From JAIQFL01 sp035295745 (GTDB lineage: Bacteria; Acidobacteriota; Terriglobia; Bryobacterales; Bryobacteraceae), in NCBI GenBank assembly GCA_035295745.1, contig DATGIL010000053.1, positions 62,001-126,000 of the forward strand: 64,000 nt of DNA, written 5' to 3'. The position numbers and the translations under genes were made by a program. A model generated the notes under the pieces. It was not told where the DNA came from, did no database searches, and saw nothing but the letters and a program-made list of their open reading frames with translations. This document shows, piece after piece, positions 1 to 10,836 of the stretch; the stretch's first letter is position 1, and each line of letters begins with the position of its first letter.

Positions 1-2
1 TG

Positions 3-1379
3 CAGACCGAGCGCCAGGCCGCGAACAACACCATCCGCCTGGCATTCGACCGCATCAAAGATTATCCCGACCGCGCCGGGCAACTCGCCGAAGCCGCCAT
101 CACAGCGACGGATCCCGACCACCTCGACATCTCGCTGCTCACGCGCTTTCTTTCGCAACTTCGCGAACGCGCGCCAGATGTGTCCGACGACGTCTTTCCG
201 GAAGCGTTGAACCTGATCGTGTCGGCGGAGCAGCCGAATCCGGCGCTGCTGATGGAGTTAGGCAAGTACCTGTTCGTCTCGCGCCGCTACTATCCGTCGC
301 CAGATGAGGAACAGAACGTCGACAGCTTCAAAGTCAACAACTCCACGATCGTCAACTTTCAGGACCTGCGATCGAGCACCATACCGGACGAAGTCCGAGA
401 CTACATCGAAGGCGCCTTGAAGGTGCTGACGACGACCAACACGGCGGAATTCGATCCGCTCGCCGCCTACGCGATCGGTTATCAACTGCTGCCCAAGGCC
501 GCTGACATCTCGCCCGACTCGAGCGACCGTCTGCGGGAGGCGGTCACGCAACTCCAGTCGCTGGTAGGGTCGGGTGCTTCGCAGGTGCAGTCACAGCTTT
601 CGCAGTCGTCGATCGATCCTAATTCCGAAGATCAACCGGCCAAGCGCGCCCACGTGATTGCCGCGGTGTTCAACGCGGCGGCGACGGGACGGTTTGCCGA
701 GGCGCGCGAACTGGCGCGAGGCAACGACGACCTGGTTTCGCGCAACCAGATCGCATCCCTCATCGACTTCGCGGAGGCGGGCGCGTCGGTGTCGCACAAA
801 AACATCGGCTGGGCCTTGTCTCTGGCCAATTCTCTGGTGCCGGGCATCAAGCGAAGCCTGTTGTATGCGGGGATTGAAGCGGCTTCGCCGGATCGCGATG
901 CGGCGATCGGGCCGTTTCAGTTGGCCATACGCGATATCGAACGTCTGCCCGCTGAGCAGAGAATGTTCACGCTGTCCGCAAATGCCGGCGCGATCTTTCC
1001 GGCCGGATCGGACAATGCGTTCACCGCGCTGAGTCTTCTGGTGGCGGCCTCGAACGATGCGTACACGGATCCGCACCGCGGTTATTTCGATCCGAAGATT
1101 TTGCGCCGTCCCAGCAAGAAGGCCGAGTTGGGAAGCGACAGCCCGCTGATTCTCTTCAATCGGCGCGGACTATGTGAGGTAGTGGATACCGGGCAGAACC
1201 GCTACACGTTTCCGCTCAAAGTACCCGGCGCGACCGCGCTCAATCTGCCCGCGGTGTTGCCGATGGCGAAGGGAATAGATCCGGCGCGCCTGGAAGCGGT
1301 GATACTCGATCTGCGCGATGAGACGCAGATGGCGATCGCGCTGAATGCGCTGGCAGCGATGAGGCTGCATGCGAAATGA
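3..1379 (+). CDS. Protein of unknown function, 5' end outside the window
   Basis: The frame is open from the first bases of the window to the TGA at 1377-1379, so the gene begins upstream. The GTG at 180 is probably only an internal codon, because the codons before it read as ordinary coding sequence in the same frame. The visible 458 residues are mostly helical with no clear catalytic motif. The C-terminal part resembles helical-repeat secreted proteins of unknown function that are common in acidobacteria; this is an impression, not a search result. The last 24 bases of the gene are copied at 1588-1611 in a downstream duplication. The next gene is convergent. Confidence 0.75.
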   Translation, partial: QTERQAANNTIRLAFDRIKDYPDRAGQLAEAAITATDPDHLDISLLTRFLSQLRERAPDVSDDVFPEALNLIVSAEQPNPALLMELGKYLFVSRRYYPSPDEEQNVDSFKVNNSTIVNFQDLRSSTIPDEVRDYIEGALKVLTTTNTAEFDPLAAYAIGYQLLPKAADISPDSSDRLREAVTQLQSLVGSGASQVQSQLSQSSIDPNSEDQPAKRAHVIAAVFNAAATGRFAEARELARGNDDLVSRNQIASLIDFAEAGASVSHKNIGWALSLANSLVPGIKRSLLYAGIEAASPDRDAAIGPFQLAIRDIERLPAEQRMFTLSANAGAIFPAGSDNAFTALSLLVAASNDAYTDPHRGYFDPKILRRPSKKAELGSDSPLILFNRRGLCEVVDTGQNRYTFPLKVPGATALNLPAVLPMAKGIDPARLEAVILDLRDETQMAIALNALAAMRLHAK

Positions 1380-1409
1380 TGGTGACGCAGATTCGGTCTT
1401 CCAAGGAGA

Positions 1410-1475
1410 TTCGGTAGACGCGCGAAAAGTCTCGACATGAGTGTCGAGACGGCAAACAGGAGTGTTTGCGCCACG
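1410..1475 (+). repeat. Double-hairpin repeat, copy 1
   Basis: This is a copy of the dispersed element: a leader with GGTAGA and CGAAAAG, stem 1 with 9-bp arms (GTCTCGACA/TGTCGAGAC) and TGAG loop, stem 2 with 7-bp arms (GCAAACA/TGTTTGC) and GGAG loop, then a GCCAC tail. It is followed by the propeller-gene remnant of the local duplication. Confidence 0.9.
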
Positions 1476-1488
1476 TCGCGCGCTGCCA

Positions 1489-1586
1489 TCGATCGGCTGC
1501 ACGTCGTAATTGCTACTGTACACTTGAACGGCCGGCTGCGATGGTGTGCCAGGCGCAGCACCTGCGAACCATCCAGTGTGATCCGG
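1489..1586 (-). pseudogene. Truncated duplicate of the 3' end of the beta-propeller gene
   Basis: The bases match about 1792-1955 of the neighbouring intact gene at high identity, but about 60 bp corresponding to roughly 1835-1893 are missing. The fragment has no start codon and is flanked on both sides by the duplicated spacer and palindromic element. It is a by-product of the tandem duplication, not an expressed gene. Confidence 0.8.
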
Positions 1587-1639
1587 CGATGAGGCTGAAT
1601 GCGAAATGATGGTGACGCAGATTCGGTCTCCAAAGGAGA

Positions 1640-1705
1640 TTCGGTAGACGCGCGAAAAGTCTCGACATGAGTGTCGAGACGGCGAACATGAGTGTTCGCG
1701 CCACG
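1640..1705 (+). repeat. Double-hairpin repeat, copy 2
   Basis: Stem 1 is identical to copy 1. Stem 2 is GCGAACA/TGTTCGC with loop TGAG, so both arms changed together relative to copy 1 and pairing is kept. The GCCAC tail ends 5 nt from the stop codon of the minus-strand propeller gene. Confidence 0.9.
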
Positions 1706-1709
1706 TTGG

Positions 1710-2993
1710 CTAGCGTACCGTCTTGCGTTGATTGGAGAGCGCGGGCAGCGGTGTTCCCGATACGATCAAGTAGACGTCGCTATACTGGGTCGCGCTGCCA
1801 TCGATCGCCTGCAGGTCGTAATCGCTGCTGTACACCACCTGGCTTCCGTCGCGACTGGTGGACATCTTGGGCTGCCAGTTGTAAGTGTTGTCCTTGAACG
1901 GCCGGCTGCGATGGTGTGCCAGGCGCAGCACCTGCGAACCGTCCAGTGCGATCCGGAGTAGCTCGTTGGTATACGGCGCCCATCCGCTGGGGGGACTCGG
2001 ATTCGCCGGGGCATAGGTTTCCACGTACACGAATCCGCTATTGTCCGGCGCCGAGATGTGCACGGCCAGACTCCAATCGAATGTCGCGAGGCAGGTCTGC
2101 TGCGCGTCGGCCAACCGGATCTTCACGATGCCGTTGTCGCAGACGGGATGCGGGTCGGCCGAGTTCGTCCACACCAGCACTTCGTCGCCATTCGAGTCGA
2201 GAGTGACGTCTTTGTGGCCATCGGCGCTGCCCACCTGGCGCAGGAAATTCAGGTTGTTGTCGAACAATTCCTGACCGGCGAATCGCGCCGTGCCTACCTG
2301 GTTCCACGACACAATCACGTTGTTCAGAGGTGTGATATATAAGCTCTCAAACTTATGCCCGCCGGCATCCAACGCCGGCGAGACGATCTCCGTGCTGAGT
2401 TGGTATTCGAAGATGTACCGGCCGTCTCCCGCGAATACGAAGTGGTCGCCATCGAACGAAATGTCCGACTCGCCCATGCCGCTGATCGCCGCGTAATCCC
2501 CGAAGGTGTGCACCACGCCGGCGACCCCCAAGGCGGTATCGTACGACTTGAGCTGATTGGCGTGGACGTAGTAAATCGTCTTGTTGTCCGTCCGCGACCA
2601 TCGCGGCTCACTGGAGGCGCCGATCTCGAGCGGCAGATCCCGCAGGTACGCGCCGCTTCCGTCATAGAGCGCAAAGTAGCTTTGATGCACCAGCAGGATT
2701 CGCGAGTTGTCGCTGTTAAACGGCGTCATGGTCGGATACTCGTCTCCGATCCAGACCAGCTTGCCGCCTTGGTCCGCATTGATTGTGGCGCGGGCGTCGG
2801 AGATGCGCCTGACCGTTGAACCGAACACGGGATCGACGTAAACTTCTCCGACGGCAGGCGGTTGGAAGGTGTCGTAGCTCGGGGGCACTTCGAGTCCGGC
2901 TGTCGACAGTTGTGCGAACACTGGCGCCGCCAAAGCAAACAGGGAAAGCGCCGCGGAGAAGAGGGTGGAGTGGGGGAATTGCTGATGAGACAC
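1710..2993 (-). CDS. Secreted TolB/PD40-type beta-propeller protein
   Basis: This protein of 427 residues begins with a signal peptide ending near the sequence APVFAQ (about residue 28), so it is exported. The rest has repeated blade-like segments of the TolB/WD40-like type, with Trp and Asp motifs such as RWSRTDNKTIYYV and repeated strand-turn-strand patterns. The likely role is binding or scaffolding in the periplasm or outside the cell; no catalytic residues are evident. The 3' end is partly duplicated downstream, and a double-hairpin element lies 5 nt past the stop. The gene upstream on the same strand would be the ATP synthase operon, but 397 bp separate them, so this gene probably has its own promoter. 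Confidence 0.7.
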   Translation of the reverse strand: MSHQQFPHSTLFSAALSLFALAAPVFAQLSTAGLEVPPSYDTFQPPAVGEVYVDPVFGSTVRRISDARATINADQGGKLVWIGDEYPTMTPFNSDNSRILLVHQSYFALYDGSGAYLRDLPLEIGASSEPRWSRTDNKTIYYVHANQLKSYDTALGVAGVVHTFGDYAAISGMGESDISFDGDHFVFAGDGRYIFEYQLSTEIVSPALDAGGHKFESLYITPLNNVIVSWNQVGTARFAGQELFDNNLNFLRQVGSADGHKDVTLDSNGDEVLVWTNSADPHPVCDNGIVKIRLADAQQTCLATFDWSLAVHISAPDNSGFVYVETYAPANPSPPSGWAPYTNELLRIALDGSQVLRLAHHRSRPFKDNTYNWQPKMSTSRDGSQVVYSSDYDLQAIDGSATQYSDVYLIVSGTPLPALSNQRKTVR

Positions 2994-3390
2994 GGTAATC
3001 TCCTAGGGGGGTCTGAGGCGTCCGAATCAACGGACCTTGAGACGCGATTATCTACTGAAGCACAGCGGCACACGTCCCTCCCATGGGGGTTTCAGGTACC
3101 GCTTACGATGAATTTGAAACGGACGAGCGGGTCGCAAAAAGCGCCGGAGGGTCAAGTGGAAGCACCGGCGCCGCTGGAAGTGGATTCCAGCCAGAGTGAG
3201 AGCCCTGGCAGGCGCAGTTGTCCCGTTATTCAGCCGCTGGCGCCTGCAGCTTTCGTTTTAGGTTTAAATGTGACAGACGAAGGGTGCCGCCGGATGGTTT
3301 CGGACATTTTATCCGACCCCCGAGAGCGTTCCGGAACAGCGAACTTTTTGTTCAATCGACCGCAGGAAATTGATGAATTTGCTGCAGACG
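2994..3390. other. Intergenic stretch between the propeller gene and atpC
   Basis: About 400 bp without a convincing gene. It must hold the end of the ATP synthase transcript and the promoter of the propeller gene, both on the minus strand. A small inverted repeat (CTGGAA, 5-nt loop, TTCCAG) lies at 3174-3190. I see no clear intrinsic terminator with a long U-tract and no recognisable promoter hexamers. Confidence 0.5.
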
Positions 3391-3792
3391 TCACTTCGCG
3401 GCGGCGTCGACCCGGGCTTGCGCCAATGCCAGCGCGTCCAGCGCGACGGAGGGGTCGGCATTGGGATCCGGATTCGCCACCTGATCCTCGGCGCGTTTGA
3501 GTTCGGTCCTGGCGCGCTCCACGTCGATGTCCTCGGCGCGTTCTGCCATATTGGCGAGCACACGCACATGTTCCGGCAGCACTTCGATGAATCCGCCCTG
3601 CACCGAGAGCGCCCGGCGCTGGCCGCCCTGGCTGTAACTCAGGACGCCTGTGCCCAATTGCCCGAGCAAAGCGGCGTGACCGGGCAGAATGCCCAGATAT
3701 CCGTCCTTACCGGGAACCTGAACGTCGCTGACGTTTTCGTGCACCATCAGCCGCTCGGGAGTGGCGACCTCCAATTCGATCTGGTCGGGCAT
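3391..3792 (-). CDS. atpC: ATP synthase F1 subunit epsilon
   Basis: The 133-residue product matches the usual length of F1 epsilon. The N-terminal beta-sandwich shows family features: an opening like IELEVATPERL, then PGKDGYLGILPGHAALL and a QGGFIEVLPEHVRVLA segment. The C-terminal helical hairpin is Ala/Glu-rich. Epsilon sits on the central stalk with gamma, couples rotation to catalysis and can inhibit hydrolysis. It is the last gene of the cluster and starts 2 nt after the atpD stop codon, so the two are surely co-translated. Confidence 0.95.
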   Translation of the reverse strand: MPDQIELEVATPERLMVHENVSDVQVPGKDGYLGILPGHAALLGQLGTGVLSYSQGGQRRALSVQGGFIEVLPEHVRVLANMAERAEDIDVERARTELKRAEDQVANPDPNADPSVALDALALAQARVDAAAK

Positions 3793-3794
3793 AT

Positions 3795-5240
3795 CTACCC
3801 CTTCAGCGATTTGGCCTTTTCGAGCACTTCCTCGATCGTGCCCTGCATGTAGAACGCCTGTTCCGGCACGGAATCGTGTTTGCCTTCCACAATTTCACGG
3901 AAGCCACGAATCGTATCGGCCACCTTCACGTACTTGCCGGGGAAGCCGGTAAACTGTTCCGCGACGTGGAACGGTTGCGACAGGAATTGCTGGATCTTGC
4001 GGGCGCGCGACACGGTCAGCTTGTCGTCGTCAGAAAGCTCGTCCAAGCCCAGGATGGCGATGATGTCCTGCAGATCTTTGTATCGCTGCAACGTTCCCTT
4101 CACCATCTGCGCCGTGTCGTAATGATCCTGGCCGATGATCAGCGGGTCCAGAATGCGCGACGTGGATGCCAGCGGATCCACCGCGGGATAAATCCCAAGG
4201 GCCGCGATGTCGCGGGAAAGGTTCGTGGTCGCGTCGAGGTGGGCGAACGCGGTCGCGGGCGCCGGATCGGTGTAGTCGTCGGCGGGCACGTAGATGGCCT
4301 GCACCGAAGTGATCGAACCCTTGTTCGTGGAGGTGATGCGCTCCTGCAATTCGCCCATCTCCGTGGCGAGGTTTGGCTGATATCCCACCGCCGAAGGCAT
4401 GCGTCCCAGTAGCGCCGATACTTCGGAACCGGCCTGCGTGAAGCGGAAAATGTTGTCGATGAAGAGCAGCACGTCCTGCCCTTCTTCATCGCGGAAGTAC
4501 TCGGCCACGGTCAGGCCGGTGAGTCCCACGCGCAGACGGGCTCCAGGCGGTTCCGTCATCTGGCCATAGATCAGGGCGCACTTGGACTTCTTGTAGTCGT
4601 GCGGATCGATGACGTGCGCTTCCTGGAATTCCAGCCAGAGATCGTTCCCTTCCCTGGTGCGTTCGCCCACGCCGGCAAACACGGAGACGCCGCCATGCTT
4701 CGTGGCGAGGTTGTTGATCAGTTCCTGAATGATGACCGTCTTGCCGACGCCCGCGCCGCCGAACAGCCCGATCTTGCCGCCGCGAAGATACGGTTCGAGC
4801 AGGTCGATGACTTTGATGCCGGTCTCGAACATCTCGAGCCGCGTCGACTGATCTTCGAATGAAGGCGACGGACGGTGAATCGGATAATGCAGCTTGGCGT
4901 TCACCGGGCCCATCTCATCCACGGGTTGGCCGATCACGTTCAGGACGCGGCCCAGTGTTTCGGGCCCCACCGGTACTTCCACGGGATGCCCCAGGCTGAT
5001 CGCCTTCATGCCGCGCACCAGGCCTTCGGTCGGCTGCAGCGCAATCGTGCGCACGCGGCCATCCCCGATATGCTGCTGCGTCTCACAGATGATGTCGATC
5101 GGGGTGGGAACGTTGAAACCCTCGCTGGTGATTTGGATTGCGGTATACACCAGGGGAATCTGTCCCTCGGGAAACTCGCAGTCCACGGCCGGACCAGCTA
5201 CCTGCACGACTTTGCCGTATACCACGTCAGTTGATGCCAT
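3795..5240 (-). CDS. atpD: ATP synthase F1 subunit beta (catalytic)
   Basis: The product has 481 residues, the usual length. It carries the Walker A motif GGAGVGKT near residue 160, the catalytic GERTREGNDL segment, a Walker B-type region LLFIDNIFRFTQAGSEVS, and the ALLGRMPSAVGYQPNLATEMG signature of F1 beta. Beta binds ADP and phosphate and makes ATP at the alpha/beta interface. A Shine-Dalgarno AAGGA lies 6 nt before the ATG. The gene lies between atpG and atpC in a conserved order. Confidence 0.98.
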   Translation of the reverse strand: MASTDVVYGKVVQVAGPAVDCEFPEGQIPLVYTAIQITSEGFNVPTPIDIICETQQHIGDGRVRTIALQPTEGLVRGMKAISLGHPVEVPVGPETLGRVLNVIGQPVDEMGPVNAKLHYPIHRPSPSFEDQSTRLEMFETGIKVIDLLEPYLRGGKIGLFGGAGVGKTVIIQELINNLATKHGGVSVFAGVGERTREGNDLWLEFQEAHVIDPHDYKKSKCALIYGQMTEPPGARLRVGLTGLTVAEYFRDEEGQDVLLFIDNIFRFTQAGSEVSALLGRMPSAVGYQPNLATEMGELQERITSTNKGSITSVQAIYVPADDYTDPAPATAFAHLDATTNLSRDIAALGIYPAVDPLASTSRILDPLIIGQDHYDTAQMVKGTLQRYKDLQDIIAILGLDELSDDDKLTVSRARKIQQFLSQPFHVAEQFTGFPGKYVKVADTIRGFREIVEGKHDSVPEQAFYMQGTIEEVLEKAKSLKG

Positions 5241-5261
5241 GATAATCCTTGAGACCTCTGC

Positions 5262-7665
<2,404 letters not shown>

Positions 7666-7682
7666 AATTCCTTCCCGTTACC

Positions 7683-8237
7683 CTAAACTTCCGTGGAGAG
7701 GCGCTGTTCCAGCGATGCCAGTTGACCCCGCAACGAGCCATCGTATACCGTGGAGCCGATGCGCGCCACTACCCCACCAATCAGCGACTCGTCCACCGTG
7801 AACCGCATGCGGATGCGTTTGCCTGTGATCTGTTCCAGCCGGGTGTTGAGGGCGGCGCGCTGCGGTTCGGTGAGTTCGCGCGCCGAGGCGATTGCCACAC
7901 GAGCGTAGCCCATACGCTCGTCAACGATCTCTTCAAAGCTTTGGATGATCTCCGAAAGCGAGGCGATGCGGCGGTGGTCAATCAGCACGAAGAGAAAATT
8001 GCGCATCAAGCGCGAGATCGCGAGCAGGTCGGCGAAACGCCCCACCACAGCCTTTTTGCGTCCGATCGGAACCGCGGGCGTGGTGAGAGCATTGTGCAGT
8101 TCCAGAGACGACCGGATGAGGGTCTCGAAGGACCGCAGTTGCGTGACGGCATCATGCGGCTGCAAGCCGGAACCTGCGGCCGTGACCACGTCCGCAAGCG
8201 CGTTGGCGTATCGGGAAGCTACGGCTGAGAGTGTCAT
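7683..8237 (-). CDS. atpH: ATP synthase F1 subunit delta
   Basis: The 184-residue protein has the OSCP/delta pattern: SRYANALADVV at the N-terminus, a middle FADLLAISRLMRNFLFVLIDHRR segment, and the C-terminal signature ending in DESLIGGVVARIGSTVYDGS plus RGQLASLEQRL. Delta joins the peripheral stalk b subunits to the F1 head. Its start overlaps the stop of the upstream b-subunit gene by 4 bp. Confidence 0.95.
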   Translation of the reverse strand: MTLSAVASRYANALADVVTAAGSGLQPHDAVTQLRSFETLIRSSLELHNALTTPAVPIGRKKAVVGRFADLLAISRLMRNFLFVLIDHRRIASLSEIIQSFEEIVDERMGYARVAIASARELTEPQRAALNTRLEQITGKRIRMRFTVDESLIGGVVARIGSTVYDGSLRGQLASLEQRLSTEV

Positions 8238-8788
8238 TTGATGTCGCGAACGAAGCTCCGGACCAGTCCGTCCTGTCCCTCAGGGGTAAGGCGGGCACGG
8301 ATCTTTTGTTCCGCGAGTCCGATTGCCAGTTCCGCTGCGTGGCGTTTCAATTCCAGCCGGGCAGCTTTGCCGGCGGAAACGATCTCTTGTTCGGCATGTG
8401 CTTGAATCTTCGCGATTTCGGCTGCCGTGTGTTCGGTGAGGCGCCTGGTCTCGGCCTCGGCCTGCTGTTTCGACTCGGCGCGCAGGGCCGCGATCTCGGC
8501 CTCCAGATTGGTAAGACGCCGATCCACCGCGGCGGCGCGCTCGTCCGCTTTGCGGCGTTCTTCGGCGGCTTCGGCCATGTCTTTCCCGATCTGTTCCGAC
8601 CGGGCGGCAAAGAACATGGGCGCTTTCTTGCCGATCACGTACACCAAGGCGACGGCGAGCAGCCCAAAATTCGCCCACTTCCAGATGAGGATGCCGCCAC
8701 CTTCGCCGCCTTCCTTCTTTTCCTCCTGGCCAAACGCCAGGACCGCCAGGAAAACGACCAGGGTTACCAGGCGGAAGGTACGTTTCAT
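8234..8788 (-). CDS. atpF: ATP synthase F0 subunit b
   Basis: The 184-residue protein has an N-terminal hydrophobic signal-like segment (about residues 5-20), a short Glu/Gly-rich loop, a membrane helix around residues 33-50, then a long Ala/Glu/Arg/Lys-rich amphipathic helix typical of the peripheral stalk, ending in EQKIRARLTPE. The extra leading hydrophobic stretch before the membrane anchor is unusual compared with E. coli b. It may be a cleaved signal or a second helix. The gene overlaps atpH by 4 bp and the other b-type gene by 4 bp. Confidence 0.88.
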   Translation of the reverse strand: MKRTFRLVTLVVFLAVLAFGQEEKKEGGEGGGILIWKWANFGLLAVALVYVIGKKAPMFFAARSEQIGKDMAEAAEERRKADERAAAVDRRLTNLEAEIAALRAESKQQAEAETRRLTEHTAAEIAKIQAHAEQEIVSAGKAARLELKRHAAELAIGLAEQKIRARLTPEGQDGLVRSFVRDIK

Positions 8789-9234
8789 GCAGCGCTCCGG
8801 CGGAGAAGTGCGTCCGCAATTTCACCGGCCAGCAGATCGCTCTGGCCCTCGAGGCTTGCTTTGGCCACTTCGGTGTCCTGGGCCAGTTGTGCCTTCTCCC
8901 CCTGGATCAGGGCTTCGGCACGATGACGGGCGGCGGTGAGGTCCGCAGTTTCTTTCTCATGCAATTCTTTATAAAGCTTCTCCTGGGCCTGGTAGATTTC
9001 GTTGCGGGCTGCGCGAATGGCGGCCTCGTACTCGGCGGTCTTGGCTTCGGCACGCTCCAGGCTTTCGCGGGCGCTCTTCCGAGCGCCTTCGGTGGCGAGG
9101 TATCGCTCGTGCAGCACCTTCTCCAACGGCCTGAAGAAGACGAACTTCAGATAGAAGTGCAAGAGGACGACGAAGAAAATGGTGGGCACTGCTCTCAGCA
9201 GTATTTCGCCCAGTTGATGAAACATTACCTGCAT
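8785..9234 (-). CDS. ATP synthase F0 subunit b' (second b-type subunit)
   Basis: The 149-residue protein has one N-terminal membrane helix (about residues 11-30, VPTIFFVVLLHFYLKFVFF) followed by FRPLEKVLHERY and a continuous charged coiled-coil helix. It belongs to the b/b' family and differs from the neighbouring b gene, so the peripheral stalk is probably a b/b' heterodimer. It is the first gene of the minus-strand cluster. Genes for the membrane a and c subunits are not found in the adjacent 600 bp or elsewhere in the window, so they must be encoded elsewhere. Confidence 0.88.
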   Translation of the reverse strand: MQVMFHQLGEILLRAVPTIFFVVLLHFYLKFVFFRPLEKVLHERYLATEGARKSARESLERAEAKTAEYEAAIRAARNEIYQAQEKLYKELHEKETADLTAARHRAEALIQGEKAQLAQDTEVAKASLEGQSDLLAGEIADALLRRSAA

Positions 9235-9831
9235 GATTTTTCAATTGGAAAAGATGCTGGCCGGTTCTTAAGGAGTTGATGGTAACACCCCTTCGAAAGC
9301 ACAGTCAACCGCACGTCCGGGTGGTGGAAAACCGGGCGCCCAACCTGCCGAGCGAAAGCCGGCAAACGAGAATGGGTGGCAGGCAGTTCGAGGTGCGAGA
9401 GCCGGTTACTGATGGCTGAGACCTGTTCGTCCTCTGCACGCCGCTAAATTAGTCAGATCCGCTAGCCCAGATCTAGATTGAAACCTGGATCCAAATCAGT
9501 GGCGCAGAGACTCTTCTCAGATCCTCTAGACACTCATCCCGCGACCTTGTCGCGACGTTTTGAATTGCGATTCAAGGAGGCACCGACCCTTCAAAATGCC
9601 ATTCTGCAGCTGGACGCGCACCCGCAATCCCCGCTGAGATCACTTGATTCATGAATGTACTGACACGTACAAAGTGTCCCCGGGTCGCGATTCTGTCTTA
9701 TGACAATTCTTATTAAACTTAGTCCGACTTAAATCAGTATAAAAAACAGTTAGACATTTAGTCCCACAGTGATACTCTAACCGAAACGCGGCCATTGTCC
9801 GCGACTCTTAAAGAAGGAAACGAAACCAACC
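9235..9831. other. Divergent intergenic region, promoter-bearing and partly AT-rich
   Basis: About 600 bp between the ATP synthase cluster (leftward) and the small secreted-peptide gene (rightward). No gene of a or c subunit type is present. The part at about 9690-9780 is distinctly AT-rich against the local background and probably contains the rightward promoter. I see possible elements (TATAAA near 9738) but no convincing paired hexamers. A short inverted repeat, GACAC-7 nt-GTGTC, lies near 9662-9678. The leftward part near 9235-9300 should hold the atp promoter. Confidence 0.45.
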
Positions 9832-9999
9832 ATGACGAAGATCGGCACCCTGATTCTCTGCGCCACCGCCGCCCTGGCTGTTGCCACGGTCGCTACTCCT
9901 CTCCCGCATATCAAGACGCCACCGGCGGCCGCGCGCCAGTGTTGCGACTTCCCTCCGCCGCCTCCCGACTGCCCGCCTGTTTGCAGCGATAGCAAGTAA
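9832..9999 (+). CDS. Small secreted Cys/Pro-rich peptide (55 aa)
   Basis: An ATG at 9832 follows an AAGAAGGAAA ribosome site and opens a 55-codon frame. The product has a typical signal peptide (MTKIGTLILCATAALAVATV) with a likely Ala-X-Ala cleavage site near residue 34. The mature tail has two adjacent Cys, a run of five prolines and two more Cys, suggesting two disulfide bonds outside the cytoplasm. I do not recognise a family. It lies 39 bp upstream of a membrane-protein gene on the same strand and may be co-transcribed with it. The ribosome site, signal peptide and codon use support a real gene, but length alone does not. Confidence 0.6.
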   Translation: MTKIGTLILCATAALAVATVATPLPHIKTPPAAARQCCDFPPPPPDCPPVCSDSK

Positions 10000-10038
10000 A
10001 ATCCATTTTCCGATTGCGTATCCCCCGACAGAAGTCGT

Positions 10039-10836
10039 ATGCTTCGGTGGATGCCTCCGGCTGTCGCCATCCTGTGGTGTTCGCAAGCCCTGTTCCAGTC
10101 CCTGGCTGCGTGGCGCATCTGGCGAGGCGGTCTGCTTACCCGCTTTCCGATACTCGCCTCGTGGTTCGGCGGATCCGCGCTCTTCAGCGCGATCCTGTTA
10201 CTGGAGCGTCGCGTGAATCCAATGGGATACCCCGCGATTTACTCGATTGCGTGCCTGTTCGCGTTGCTACTCGAAACGGCCTGTGTGATCGAGGTGTTCT
10301 TTGCGCTCTGCGGAAAATTCCGTAACTTCGCTCGGATTGGGGGAGCCCTGCTGGGGATTCTGTGGTTGATTGGAGCGGGCAGTTCTGCGGCGGTCAGGCT
10401 GTCGTGGGTGCCGAACGGCTGGACACAGACTTGGCAGTTGCTGATGGTCGGCACGCGTTATGCGGACGTCGCGATGGTGGTGGTTCTGGCCGGCGCGTGG
10501 CTGATTCTCAGAATCCCTTCGGTGCCGATCCCCCAGAGTGCGAATCGCGCCACCCTGATCATCCTGGGCCACTCGCTCTGGGGATTTGTGGTCTCGACCA
10601 TTACGATTATCCGCAGGGGGCAGCCGTATTGGTGGATGGTCGCCTTCGCGTTGGTGGGCGGGTGCCTTACCGCCGCTGCCGCATCCTTCTTCCTGCGAAC
10701 GCATCGCGACGAGTACGTAGTGCCGCCTGCGCCCAGCCGCGAAGAGGTTCTGCGCCTCGACCGCGAGGCACGCCTGGCCTTTTTCGAGTTTAGACAGCAG
10801 GCCGACGATCTCACCCGCGAACTATTCGGCGAGTAG
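10039..10836 (+). CDS. Multi-pass membrane protein of unknown function
   Basis: The 265-residue protein has about seven hydrophobic helices between residues 5 and 220, then a charged cytoplasmic tail of about 40 residues (EEVLRLDREARLAFFEFRQQ). The layout resembles the sensor halves of seven-helix membrane receptors without an attached output domain. No catalytic motif is visible, so function is unknown. It follows the small secreted peptide gene closely. Its 3' end overlaps the convergent gene on the other strand by 15 bp. Confidence 0.7.
   Translation: MLRWMPPAVAILWCSQALFQSLAAWRIWRGGLLTRFPILASWFGGSALFSAILLLERRVNPMGYPAIYSIACLFALLLETACVIEVFFALCGKFRNFARIGGALLGILWLIGAGSSAAVRLSWVPNGWTQTWQLLMVGTRYADVAMVVVLAGAWLILRIPSVPIPQSANRATLIILGHSLWGFVVSTITIIRRGQPYWWMVAFALVGGCLTAAAASFFLRTHRDEYVVPPAPSREEVLRLDREARLAFFEFRQQADDLTRELFGE

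Larger units (their letters stand above)
1349..1705 (+). repeat. Imperfect tandem duplication of a gene-end/spacer/palindrome segment
   Basis: The segment at about 1349-1475 (end of the first gene, spacer and double-hairpin element) recurs at about 1588-1705 with only a few substitutions. The block between them (about 1489-1586) is a shortened copy of the 3' end of the beta-propeller gene that follows at 1710. The order is therefore gene end, element, propeller fragment, gene end, element, propeller gene. This fits one tandem duplication followed by a deletion of roughly 60 bp inside the first propeller copy. Confidence 0.85.
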
